Of a DNA stretch of 64,000 nt, positions 17,485 through 25,270 are shown in pieces. The position numbers and the translations under genes are program-made. Origin of the DNA: Saprospiraceae bacterium (GTDB lineage: Bacteria > Bacteroidota > Bacteroidia > Chitinophagales > Saprospiraceae); the NCBI GenBank assembly GCA_016720635.1, contig JADKKF010000005.1, positions 62,001 to 126,000 of the forward strand. The letters are read 5' to 3'. Numbering within the stretch: the stretch's first letter is position 1; each line of letters begins with the position of its first letter. The notes below the pieces were generated by a model, which did not search any database, had not been told where the DNA came from, and saw nothing but the letters and a program-made list of their open reading frames with translations.

Positions 17485-17610
17485 TGGGGCATGTCCTCGC
17501 CTTCTAGGCGAGGTCGCGTGTTGCGTGGGTTCCGTCTCGCCAATGACGAGACTCCCGCCGCTTTTCCTTCGGAATCGCGACGAGACCACTACACCCGCTC
17601 ATGCGCTATA
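17485..17610 (+). repeat. Dispersed hairpin repeat, copy B
   Basis: Contains the 25-base core at 17514-17538 (begins TCGCGTGTTGCGTG) that is identical in copies C and E, and the end block CGAGACCACT...CCCGCTCATGCGCT. Inside, GTCTCG and CGAGAC can pair around a loop that differs among copies. Confidence 0.85.
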
Positions 17611-17740
17611 TTTTGTTGGGAAGAATGTTTGCGGCATTCCACATTTTTCGAAAGAAAATAATTTCTCATGGTAGCAACAAATTGAATTCAATCCAAAGAG
17701 CTCAACGACATTTATTTTGACTTTAGTCATAATCTTTTTA

Positions 17741-17773
17741 ATACGTGTTTCGTGATTAGAAACTAACACGTAT
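17741..17773 (+). promoter_or_regulatory. Operator-like inverted repeat before the toxin-antitoxin genes
   Basis: ATACGTGTT (17741-17749) and AACACGTAT (17765-17773) form a perfect 9-base inverted repeat; inside it GTTTC and GAAAC also pair. It overlaps the -7 box at 17771, as expected for autorepression by an antitoxin. Confidence 0.65.
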
Positions 17774-17778
17774 CTTTG
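17771..17778 (+). promoter_or_regulatory. -7 box of the toxin-antitoxin operon
   Basis: TATCTTTG fits TAnnTTTG and lies 16 bases before the antitoxin ATG. Confidence 0.65.
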
Positions 17779-17794
17779 GTAAAAATTTAAATCA

Positions 17795-18049
17795 ATGAAT
17801 ACTAAATTAACTCTGACAATTGAAAAAGAGGTCATTGACGTTGCCAAAGTATATGCTAAGGAAAAAGGGCAAAGCCTCTCAGAAATGGTAGAAAATTATT
17901 TCAAAATTTTAACTTCGGAAAGAGGGGAATTCCAAGAAAGGCAACTTTCATCAAAGGTAAGAAAGCTTAGAGGAATAATTAAAGTCGATAAAAACTTGAA
18001 TTATCAAGAAATTTTAACAGAAGAACTTTCTAAGAAATATGGAATATAA
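17795..18049 (+). CDS. Antitoxin of a PIN-domain toxin pair (DUF6364-like)
   Basis: 84 residues. The opening TKLTLTIEKEVIDVAKVYA followed by KGQSLSEMVENYF is a ribbon-helix-helix-like DNA-binding segment of the type found in DUF6364 antitoxins; the C-terminal half (KLRGIIKVDKNLNYQEIL) is the probable toxin-binding tail. It overlaps the PIN toxin gene by 11 bases, the typical antitoxin-first layout. An inverted repeat over its promoter suggests autoregulation. The pairing is inferred from context and domain type. Confidence 0.8.
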   Translation: MNTKLTLTIEKEVIDVAKVYAKEKGQSLSEMVENYFKILTSERGEFQERQLSSKVRKLRGIIKVDKNLNYQEILTEELSKKYGI

Positions 18050-18470
18050 GATTTTCATGGATTCTGATGTTGTAATTGACTTTTTTACCGATAGAGATCC
18101 ACACGTAAACCCTGCAAGCGAACTTTTTGAACTCAACGAACAAGGAATAATTAAAATCTTTCTTTCAGCAGTAAGCATTAACAATATCTATTATATAGTT
18201 AGAAGATTTTTAGGTCACAAAAAAGCAATACAAGTCATAGAATCGCTGACTGAAATGACCGAAATAATTGGAACCACAAAAAACGAAATTTTACAGGCTT
18301 TGAAAAATGATTTTTCAGATTATGAAGACTCTATTCAATATTCTTCTGCATTAACGATTCAAAAACTGGATGCCATTATAACTCGTAATATTAAAGATTA
18401 CAAAAATTCTAAAATTGCAGTCATGACACCTCATAGCTTCATCCAAATGATAGGAAAGAATGATGGGTAA
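18039..18470 (+). CDS. PIN-domain toxin ribonuclease
   Basis: 143 residues. PIN-domain acidic residues are visible: MDSDVVIDFF at the N-terminus, the central glutamate/aspartate region, and DFSDYEDSIQYSSA followed by AIITRNIKDY toward the C-terminus. Toxins of this class are Mg-dependent ribonucleases (VapC-like) that cut tRNA or rRNA. It follows the antitoxin with an 11-base overlap, and all acidic positions of a working PIN fold seem present. Confidence 0.82.
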   Translation: MEYKIFMDSDVVIDFFTDRDPHVNPASELFELNEQGIIKIFLSAVSINNIYYIVRRFLGHKKAIQVIESLTEMTEIIGTTKNEILQALKNDFSDYEDSIQYSSALTIQKLDAIITRNIKDYKNSKIAVMTPHSFIQMIGKNDG

Positions 18471-18538
18471 CTAGGCTTTGCACTGGCAGGGATTTGGTGC
18501 TAATTTAAAGATAAAATTGATGCCAAAAAGATTTGAAT

Positions 18539-18889
18539 ATGGAAATTCGACCAATAAAAACAGAAAAAGATTACAATTCAGCATTGAGTAGGATTGATAA
18601 ATTTTGGGGTGTTAAAAAAGATACTCCAGAAGGTGACGAGTTTGATCTTTTAGTAACACTAGTAGAATCTTATGAGCTTAAATATTTTCCCATTGCACCT
18701 CCAGACCCAATTGAAGCCATCAAATTTAGAATGGAACAAATGGGTTTGTCTTCTACAGATATGGTTAAATATCTTGGCAGTCAAAGTAGAGTAAGTGAAA
18801 TTCTTAACAAAAAACGACGATTGAGTTTAACGATGATTAAATCTTTTTATAAAGAATTGAAGATTCCAGCAGAGATTCTATTGGCTTGA
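18539..18889 (+). CDS. HigA-like antitoxin / XRE-type regulator without adjacent toxin
   Basis: 116 residues from the ATG at 18539; a TTG three codons upstream is a weaker start. MEIRPIKTEKDYNSALSRID and PDPIEAIKFRMEQMG are typical HigA features; SQSRVSEILNKKRRLSLTMI is the recognition part of the helix-turn-helix. HigA proteins neutralise the HigB mRNA interferase and repress their operon. No HigB frame lies on either side: upstream is the PIN toxin and downstream a convergent gene. It may be a solitary antitoxin or a remnant. Confidence 0.78.
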   Translation: MEIRPIKTEKDYNSALSRIDKFWGVKKDTPEGDEFDLLVTLVESYELKYFPIAPPDPIEAIKFRMEQMGLSSTDMVKYLGSQSRVSEILNKKRRLSLTMIKSFYKELKIPAEILLA

Positions 18890-18931
18890 TAACATAAAAC
18901 CAAGGTGTTTCTTAATGCCAATTGTCACTTA

Positions 18932-20110
18932 TTATTTTTCTGTATTTATCAGCTCCCATACTTTATCATTGAAGTTTGATTTATTGATTCCAGTAAGCTT
19001 TTCTAGTGTAGCAAAATATTTTTCACCAGTTTTATCGTAAGGACCCGAGTCCAATAATTCCCAAACACCATCAAAGCCTTTTTCTTTTTCGATTTTTTGG
19101 ACTATTAATGCGTTGATGACATATTCAGCCATGAGATGAGTTTCTTGGGTATCTCCAAAATTGGCAAATTTTCCGTATTCTGAAAGCCAATCTATGCTCT
19201 TATCTTTGCAGACTTTTGTTTTGAATTTTACGAATATATCCCGCCAAGATATCCCCCAGCTCCCACCATACAAATAGGAGCAGCCTTCATCTACGGGTTT
19301 ATTTACTTGATTTCTGGGCTTTTTGAGGCTTAATCGGTCATGCCAAAGATCGTGTGGATCAAAAGATAAATATTCAGAGCTACCATTTCCAGAACATATT
19401 ATTAGTTGATTTTTATCGTGTGCGCTAAGTGTACCATATTTTTGACCATTGTAGATGATTTTATAATCCACGCCAATCAATTTTTGTGCTTCAACGTAGT
19501 CCGAGCATAAATAGATCTCCGTAGCTTTGGGTTTATTTTCTAGCTTTTTATCAAATAAGGTAACTAGATTTAAATATTTGTCGATTTCTTTTTTATTTAT
19601 TTTTTCTTTATAATAAATTGTGGTGTTTTGCTTCTGCATCTTTTTCCAAATAACAGTATTTCGCTTTAAAGTAGAAGAAAACAGAACGGTGTCTTGCGAT
19701 TTGTGAGCTAAAAATTCAAACGAACTGCTGATTACTGGTATCTGTTCATGAATCCCAACATTTTGTAGCTTGACCAAAAATGTCATCGAATCAATGGGTA
19801 CCAAGCTAGTTATATAGGGCTTGTAAAAATTATTGTTTTTGAATCTACCGCTTTTCTCTATACCTTGCAGCTCATCCAACAAAAGATATGTTCCCATTTT
19901 GTCAGATGGTAATACATAATTATTTTCAACATTAGGCTTTTGTGCTGCATTATAAAAATTTTCTATGCTCTGCATTAAAGCTTTGGAAAGAATACTATCT
20001 TTTGGTTTATTGAGATTGATATTTTCTAGGATTTCGGATGTCTGCCCAAAGGTAGTTTTTGGAACGGTAATGAACAGTCCAAGGCAAAAAATGGCAAAGC
20101 ATCGTTTCAT
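18932..20110 (-). CDS. Secreted zincin-like protein, function unknown
   Basis: 392 residues. Signal peptide MKRCFAIFCLGLFITV...TFGQ. Near residue 255 there is DPHDLWHDRL: histidines spaced as in HExxH (HDLWH), with aspartate in place of the catalytic glutamate. About 25 residues later comes VDEGCSYLYGGSWG, where a glutamate sits as in the downstream ligand of gluzincins. This could be a divergent or inactive metallopeptidase. Similar proteins occur in Bacteroidota without a known role. It stands alone between the toxin-antitoxin cluster and ctpA. Confidence 0.6.
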   Translation of the reverse strand: MKRCFAIFCLGLFITVPKTTFGQTSEILENINLNKPKDSILSKALMQSIENFYNAAQKPNVENNYVLPSDKMGTYLLLDELQGIEKSGRFKNNNFYKPYITSLVPIDSMTFLVKLQNVGIHEQIPVISSSFEFLAHKSQDTVLFSSTLKRNTVIWKKMQKQNTTIYYKEKINKKEIDKYLNLVTLFDKKLENKPKATEIYLCSDYVEAQKLIGVDYKIIYNGQKYGTLSAHDKNQLIICSGNGSSEYLSFDPHDLWHDRLSLKKPRNQVNKPVDEGCSYLYGGSWGISWRDIFVKFKTKVCKDKSIDWLSEYGKFANFGDTQETHLMAEYVINALIVQKIEKEKGFDGVWELLDSGPYDKTGEKYFATLEKLTGINKSNFNDKVWELINTEK

Positions 20111-20419
20111 TTGTCAATATTATTTTTAAGTGCAATAATCATTGTTTTTATTGAATAGGTATGAATTAGTTTTGTGGCGCATAATAGGAATAATTGTTTG
20201 GTACTTAATAATGCCCTTCAATAAATAACTTATTTTTAACACTCTTTTAGAGAGATCAATGACATGTGTTGGAATACACAAAGTAATAATTTATTTGCCA
20301 CACAATTTTAATCTCTAGTGAAATTTTGATAGGGCTTTCTTCGTTCCTTTCTATTGAAGAACTTTTGCATTAGATTTGCGGTTTTTACTTAAAGGTGTAT
20401 TTATTAATCATATTTTACA
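20111..20419. other. Divergent intergenic region
   Basis: About 310 bases between the zincin-like gene and ctpA. Apart from the TAGATTTG box at 20371 nothing gene-like was found on either strand. Confidence 0.4.
20371..20378 (+). promoter_or_regulatory. -7 box upstream of ctpA
   Basis: TAGATTTG fits TAnnTTTG, 41 bases before the ctpA ATG. Confidence 0.5.
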
Positions 20420-22063
20420 ATGAATATTTTCAAAAAGAAAAAAATACAAGGAGTTTTACTCGTACTGGTTGTTTTGGGTGGTTTGGCATTTACGGTGCCT
20501 ACCAATCGTTATTTTGAGCTTACAAAGAATTTAGAAATATTCACCAATATATACAAGCATCTCAATATGTATTATGTTGATGATGTAGATCCTTCTAAGA
20601 TGATCAAGGTGGGCATAGAATCCATGTTGAAAGAGTGTGATCCTTACACCAATTATTTCTCTGAAACACAGATCGAAACCTTTAGATTCATGAGCGAAGG
20701 CAAATTTAATGGGATAGGTATCCAAGTCAGAGACATAGATGGCATCATGACCATCTCAGATATATACGAACAGTCACCAGCAGATAAGGCTGGATTAAAG
20801 ATGGGTGATAAACTCATTGCAATAGATCAAAAAAATGTTGCCGGCAAATCAGCCGAGGATATTCTCGCCATTTTACAAGGCTCTCCAAATTCAAAAATTG
20901 ATATCCAAGTGTCTCGACCAGGTGAGTCCAAGACCTTGGGATTCAATATCAATAGGGGAGAAGTCGATATAAAAAATGTACCATATTACGACCTGATAGA
21001 CAAAGATTATGCCTACATTTCGTTGACCACCTTCACGGACGACGCGACCAAAAACATCCAAGCAGCTTATAATAGCCTTAAAGCCAAAAATCCGAATATC
21101 AAAGGAGTTATCCTGGATCTTCGTGAAAATGGAGGAGGACTTTTGAGAGAAGCAGTAAATATTTGCAATCTTTTCATCGGAAAGGATATGGAAGTCGTGA
21201 CGACCAAAGGAAAAGTGAAGGAGTGGGATCAAGTATTTAAAACCACGGGAGAGCCCATGGATCCGAAAATACCCGTAACCATTTTGATAAATAAACGATC
21301 TGCCAGTGCGTCGGAGATCGTCAGTGGTGTGATTCAAGACTACGATCGCGGGGTCATCATTGGTCAGCGTTCGTATGGCAAAGGACTCGTCCAAAATACT
21401 TATGATATCGGCTACAATAGCAGGGTAAAGATTACCACTTCCAAGTACTATATACCTAGTGGCCGTTGCATTCAAGCGGTATCTTACAAGGATGGAGAGC
21501 CCGTCAATATCCCCGACAGTCTAAGGTCTGTATTCAAGACCAAAGGTGGCAGGAAGGTCTTGGATGGCGGTGGAGTGACTCCAGATATCTTAGTGAGCAC
21601 ACCCGACCAAATTGATTTCGTCGAGAAACTTAATCAGCAAAACTTAATCTTTAAGTATGCTACTGGTTTTGTTTTGAAAAATAAAACGATCGCGTCTCCT
21701 GATTCATTTCAGTTTAAGGATTATGAAGATTTTAAGCAATTCGTATTGAAAGATGACAATAAATTCGAAAGCGAAGCTGAGTCTCATTTTTCTAAATTCT
21801 TGAAAGAGGCAAAAGATATAAATCTCTCTGAAGGGCTGAGCGTAGAAATAAAATCAATCAAAGACCGCCTTATAGCAGACAAACGAAAAAAATTGGATAT
21901 TAATAGAAACGTTATTACCCAATTGTTAGAAAAGGAAATCGTATCTCGCTATTATCTCCAAAAAGGTAAACTGAGATATTCCGTTACGCACGATCAAGAA
22001 GTGGCAGAAGCTATCCAAGTGATGTCCAACGAGTCCAAATATCAAAAAATTTTGAAAAAATAA
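20420..22063 (+). CDS. ctpA: C-terminal processing peptidase, family S41
   Basis: 547 residues. An N-terminal membrane anchor or signal (GVLLVLVVLGGLAFTV) is followed by a PDZ domain, about residues 90-170 (GIGIQVRDIDG...SPADKAGLKMGDKL). The protease core holds the Ser-Lys dyad: nucleophile serine in NKRSASASEIVSG near residue 295 and the lysine in GQRSYGKGLVQ 25 residues later. CtpA-type enzymes trim C-termini of periplasmic proteins. The charged C-terminal extension is common in Bacteroidota. tsaB begins 3 bases after the stop, so the two genes form an operon. Confidence 0.93.
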   Translation: MNIFKKKKIQGVLLVLVVLGGLAFTVPTNRYFELTKNLEIFTNIYKHLNMYYVDDVDPSKMIKVGIESMLKECDPYTNYFSETQIETFRFMSEGKFNGIGIQVRDIDGIMTISDIYEQSPADKAGLKMGDKLIAIDQKNVAGKSAEDILAILQGSPNSKIDIQVSRPGESKTLGFNINRGEVDIKNVPYYDLIDKDYAYISLTTFTDDATKNIQAAYNSLKAKNPNIKGVILDLRENGGGLLREAVNICNLFIGKDMEVVTTKGKVKEWDQVFKTTGEPMDPKIPVTILINKRSASASEIVSGVIQDYDRGVIIGQRSYGKGLVQNTYDIGYNSRVKITTSKYYIPSGRCIQAVSYKDGEPVNIPDSLRSVFKTKGGRKVLDGGGVTPDILVSTPDQIDFVEKLNQQNLIFKYATGFVLKNKTIASPDSFQFKDYEDFKQFVLKDDNKFESEAESHFSKFLKEAKDINLSEGLSVEIKSIKDRLIADKRKKLDINRNVITQLLEKEIVSRYYLQKGKLRYSVTHDQEVAEAIQVMSNESKYQKILKK

Positions 22064-22066
22064 TAG

Positions 22067-22747
22067 ATGTTAATATGCATTGATCCTTGTTTTAATCCCT
22101 CCATATCGGCTATTGATTCTGAGAAGAAAGCCATAGCATCCAAGACATTGGGCCCCTCCATGCAAAAGGGATTTGATTTGGTTCCATTTTTTATCCAATT
22201 CTTGGAGGATTCAAAGATTAGACGAGAAGATATCTCTGCGATAAGTATTTATAAGGGCCCAGGGCCATATACTGGACTGAGGATGGGGTCGTCATTTGTC
22301 AAGGGATACGGATTGGCCACAGGCATACCCATCATAGCTATAGATGTATTAGATGCCATATATTTCGAAGGCACTCGACGATTACAATCGGATCAAAAAA
22401 CAGCGATTGTGCTCATCGAAGGTGGCCCAGAGCATTTTTATTATAGAATATATCCCCGACAAAGCGCTAATGATGTTTCGCCATTTCATCATATTTCTAG
22501 TGAGGGCGTAGAAGCCTTGTTAACCGAAAATAGGGAGATTGAAGTTATATTTGGTGCGGTACCACCACATGGTAAAATGCATTTAGCAATCATCCCCGAT
22601 GCCGAATTACTGGAGAAAATTTCTCATGAGTATTGGTTGGAATCTCGATTTACTCCCATCGAATCCTTCAATCCCATTTATTTTAAGGAACCGAGAGTTA
22701 CAATGTCAAAAAAAATACTCACTGAAAATCAGCCACTTATACATTGA
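22067..22747 (+). CDS. tsaB: tRNA threonylcarbamoyladenosine biosynthesis protein TsaB
   Basis: 226 residues. The hallmark GPGPYTGLRMGSSFVKG (GPGSFTGLRIG in E. coli) is around residue 63-80. TsaB belongs to the ASKHA fold; it forms a complex with TsaD and TsaE that installs t6A at position 37 of ANN-decoding tRNAs. The N-terminal strand (MLICIDPCFNPS) is more divergent than usual. Placement 3 bases after ctpA indicates co-transcription. TcdA in this window performs the later cyclisation. Confidence 0.9.
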   Translation: MLICIDPCFNPSISAIDSEKKAIASKTLGPSMQKGFDLVPFFIQFLEDSKIRREDISAISIYKGPGPYTGLRMGSSFVKGYGLATGIPIIAIDVLDAIYFEGTRRLQSDQKTAIVLIEGGPEHFYYRIYPRQSANDVSPFHHISSEGVEALLTENREIEVIFGAVPPHGKMHLAIIPDAELLEKISHEYWLESRFTPIESFNPIYFKEPRVTMSKKILTENQPLIH

Positions 22748-22796
22748 TATTATAAAATTTAATAATATTTAAAAAATAATTAACGTTTTAATAGAG

Positions 22797-22815
22797 TTTG
22801 GCACGAATCTTGGAT
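22797..22815 (+). promoter_or_regulatory. Possible sigma-54 promoter before the ArsR-like gene
   Basis: TTTGGCACGAATCTTGGAT resembles the -24/-12 pattern TGGCAC-N5-TTGC. The -24 half is perfect; the -12 half has GG instead of GC. It is 38 bases upstream of the ATG. Confidence 0.4.
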
Positions 22816-22853
22816 ACTAAAACACATATTGATAAAATGTAAAATGTTTTGGT

Positions 22854-23192
22854 ATGAGAAAACAAAAAAACGATTTAGTAAATCTTAAAAATGGCCGAGG
22901 AGAAGTTCAATTGGATTATTCCATGTTGAGAAAGGCCGTATTGGTATTGAGAGCCGTCAACCACAAGTTGAGGCAAAGGATAGTAGATCTTCTGGAAGAC
23001 AGCGATACGATGACTGTTACAGATATCTATATCAAATTGAGATTAGAGCAATCCGTAGCATCTCAGCATTTGGCAATCTTGAGAAGAGCTGGAGTTGTCA
23101 TCACAGACAGACAAGGTAAGTTTATTTATTATAGCCTTGATCGCGGTAGATTAACCCAAATAAATAAATTGGTTGAGGAGTTGGCCATTTAG
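22854..23192 (+). CDS. ArsR/SmtB-family transcription regulator
   Basis: 112 residues forming a winged helix. The helix-turn-helix is LRLEQSVASQHLAILRRAG and the wing is VVITDRQGKFIYYSL. The N-terminus is basic. No metal-binding ELCVCD-type motif was seen, so metal sensing is not supported; some ArsR proteins respond to redox or other signals. A second, frameshifted gene with a similar recognition segment (LKLEQSITSQHLKIM) lies 340 bases downstream, suggesting an old duplication. A sigma-54-like site precedes this gene. Confidence 0.85.
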   Translation: MRKQKNDLVNLKNGRGEVQLDYSMLRKAVLVLRAVNHKLRQRIVDLLEDSDTMTVTDIYIKLRLEQSVASQHLAILRRAGVVITDRQGKFIYYSLDRGRLTQINKLVEELAI

Positions 23193-23416
23193 TCTGATGC
23201 AATACAGAGCAGGTAAAGTCGCGAATACGAAAAGTACGTGGTTTTACGTTTAAGCTCCGAAGGTGTATTACGCACTTAAGTTTTATTATTGATTCAGAAC
23301 GATGGGATGATTACAAGTACAAAGCATTTTACATATTGCTGATGCTGGTGGATTTATCTTTCGAGCTATTGGGAATAAGTTATAAAATTGTATCGTCTAG
23401 ATTCCAATAAGAAAAT

Positions 23417-23447
23417 AACTGCAAGTGAAAATTTGCAGTTTTTTTTT
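23417..23447 (+). terminator. Rho-independent terminator
   Basis: AACTGCAA (23417-23424) pairs with TTGCAGTT (23433-23440), followed by a run of T. It lies about 225 bases after the ArsR-like gene, which leaves a long 3' UTR. Confidence 0.8.
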
Positions 23448-23478
23448 GCCAAAAAGTTTTTATATTAAAAATAATTAT

Positions 23479-23486
23479 TATATTTG
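23479..23486 (+). promoter_or_regulatory. -7 box upstream of the second ArsR-like gene
   Basis: TATATTTG fits TAnnTTTG, 48 bases before the ATG at 23534. Confidence 0.5.
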
Positions 23487-23533
23487 TGCCACTAAGGTGA
23501 CTTAATTTATTAAAACTACAAAAGGTTCTTACA

Positions 23534-23832
23534 ATGAAGAAAACTAAGATTGCACTCAATCTGGAGAAGCTCGAGTACTCCACTAACCTCATGCGAGCAC
23601 TTGCACACCCTGTTAGACTTAAAATTTTGGAATTTATTGACAGACACAAATCAATAAATGTCAACAAAATTTACAGCACACTTAAGCTAGAACAGTCTAT
23701 TACTTCCCAACATTTAAAAATTATGAAAGACGTAGTCTTTTAGAATGTTCTAAAGAAGGCAAATACGTACATTATAGCATCAGCTATGATAAAGTAGAAA
23801 TCGCCAATACAGCTGTAAAAGAATTATTATAA
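23534..23832 (+). pseudogene. ArsR-family regulator with a one-base frameshift
   Basis: The first frame encodes 69 residues (LMRALAHPVRLKILEFID, LKLEQSITSQHLKIMKD) and stops at 23743. The next frame continues LLECSKEGKYVHYSISYDKV and ends at 23832 with the usual wing and C-terminal helix. One added base near 23735 would give an intact 99-residue ArsR protein, so a base is missing in this sequence. It could be an assembly error or a disabled gene. An AT-rich hairpin follows at about 23839-23880. Confidence 0.78.
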
Positions 23833-23838
23833 TCAGGA

Positions 23839-23880
23839 AAAAACAGCTCGAGTATAATTTAATTTTATACTGCGGTTTTA
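23839..23880 (+). terminator. Possible A/T-rich terminator
   Basis: AGTATAA and TTATACT pair around TTTAAT, flanked by A-rich and T-rich arms. Weak. A separate perfect hairpin GCTATTGC-TTC-GCAATAGC lies at 23902-23920 without a T tract. Confidence 0.35.
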
Positions 23881-24116
23881 TTGGATCTTATTAGTTTGGT
23901 TGCTATTGCTTCGCAATAGCTTGTGATACCAATATGGTATTCTTAAGGTTAATCTTGGCATTCATCATGAATCCAGAGTGGGTTCTGTATATGTATAAGT
24001 ATATGGCTAGGCGTCAATGCTGCGGCCTAATATTTTTTTGAAAGAGCTGAGGAAAATTTCTATTTGTGCACCTTCGTGATTGGGTATTTAAAGCATTTTT
24101 ATTAATTCAAATAAAA

Positions 24117-25214
24117 TCAACTTTGAGCATTTTTGTACAAATAATAGGCAAACCCCATAAATAATAAATTAGGGATCCAAACCCCAAGGTAGGTTGGAAT
24201 TCCAGGGACGGTCGCCAATGTCAGAGAGAATTTCGACAATAAAATAAACAAAGCCCCCGCGCCTACTCCGATAGCTATATGCAAACCCATCCCACCGCGT
24301 ACTTTGCGGGATGCGACAATCATACCAATGATGGTTAAAATAATTATTGTAAAGGAATCTGCAGTGCGACGATGAAATTCAATTTCATAATTTCTCCCGT
24401 TCCCTATGCCTCGTCTTTTTTCTTCTTGTATGAGTTCTTGCAATTCATACGAAGTGAGGCTTTCATTTACATTGCGATAACGGACAAAATCCTTGGGTTT
24501 AATGTCGATAAACGTATCTTTGGGTGTACTGGACGAATAAAAATACTCGTTTAGTCCATCGATTCGCCTAATGGTGTATTGCTGGAGTTTCCATAAATTT
24601 TTACTAGGGAGATACGTGGCACTCGCGGCTTTGAGCAAGGACACCATCTTAGATTTATCGTCAAATGTCTCAATCCTAAACTCAAATGCAGTACTGTCTT
24701 CTACCCTAAAATTTTTCAAATAAACTTTGGTCTTAGGGTCCATAAACATGTGGATGTCCAAAAGCTTTTTCTGATCTAAGTTTCGCTTGTAAATTTTATT
24801 TTCGAACGCTACTTTTTTCTTATTGCCGATGGGCAGAATGTAGTGATTAAATATCAAGTGAATCAAGCATATACAGCCCGCAGTAATCAAGTAAGGTCTT
24901 AAGAACCTCGGAAGACTCAACCCAGCTTGAAAGATGGCTATGGTTTCGGATTCTTTGGACATTCGGGAGGTAAAAAATATAACCGAAATCATGATGAATA
25001 ACGGCCATAGGAGCATGTTGATATTTGGGACAAAATTCAGGTAATAGTCGAACAGAATTTCTTTCCAAGTGATGTCCTCTACTAGGAAATCTTTGATTTT
25101 TTGGCTTATATCGATGATGATGGCAATCAGGGAGAATAATAGAGAGGTAAACAAAAAAGTCCTGACGAATTTGCCAATGATAAAACGGTCAATAATTTTT
25201 AATCGTGAAAACAT
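24117..25214 (-). CDS. LptF/LptG-family lipopolysaccharide export permease
   Basis: 365 residues from the ATG at 25214; a TTG four codons upstream is less likely. Three N-terminal membrane helices (FLFTSLLFSLIAIIIDI, MLLWPLFIMISVIFFTS, LITAGCICLIHLIF), a periplasmic beta-jellyroll domain (about 145-250) and three C-terminal helices match YjgP/YjgQ. These permeases work with the LptB ATPase to lift LPS from the inner membrane. LptF and LptG cannot be told apart with confidence. tgt lies just upstream with a 56-base gap in the same direction, so co-transcription is possible. Confidence 0.9.
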   Translation of the reverse strand: MFSRLKIIDRFIIGKFVRTFLFTSLLFSLIAIIIDISQKIKDFLVEDITWKEILFDYYLNFVPNINMLLWPLFIMISVIFFTSRMSKESETIAIFQAGLSLPRFLRPYLITAGCICLIHLIFNHYILPIGNKKKVAFENKIYKRNLDQKKLLDIHMFMDPKTKVYLKNFRVEDSTAFEFRIETFDDKSKMVSLLKAASATYLPSKNLWKLQQYTIRRIDGLNEYFYSSSTPKDTFIDIKPKDFVRYRNVNESLTSYELQELIQEEKRRGIGNGRNYEIEFHRRTADSFTIIILTIIGMIVASRKVRGGMGLHIAIGVGAGALFILLSKFSLTLATVPGIPTYLGVWIPNLLFMGFAYYLYKNAQS

Positions 25215-25270
25215 AATTTCAATCAAGGCATCAAATTTACTAAAATTATGTAATTATAGCAATCGGAAAC

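Larger units (their letters stand above)
23193..23533 (+). other. Gap between the two ArsR-like genes
   Basis: About 340 bases holding a terminator near 23417 and a promoter box near 23479. No coding frame stands out; a minus-strand frame at 23380-23667 is the shadow of the frameshifted regulator. Confidence 0.5.

Noticed and set aside
20891..21475. 194-codon minus-strand frame inside ctpA
   Set aside because: Lies wholly in the S41 protease core; a codon-bias shadow.
23380..23667. 95-codon minus-strand frame
   Set aside because: Antisense to the frameshifted ArsR-like gene and spans a terminator.
23902..23920. Perfect hairpin GCTATTGC-TTC-GCAATAGC
   Set aside because: No T tract and no gene ends right before it, so not called as a terminator.
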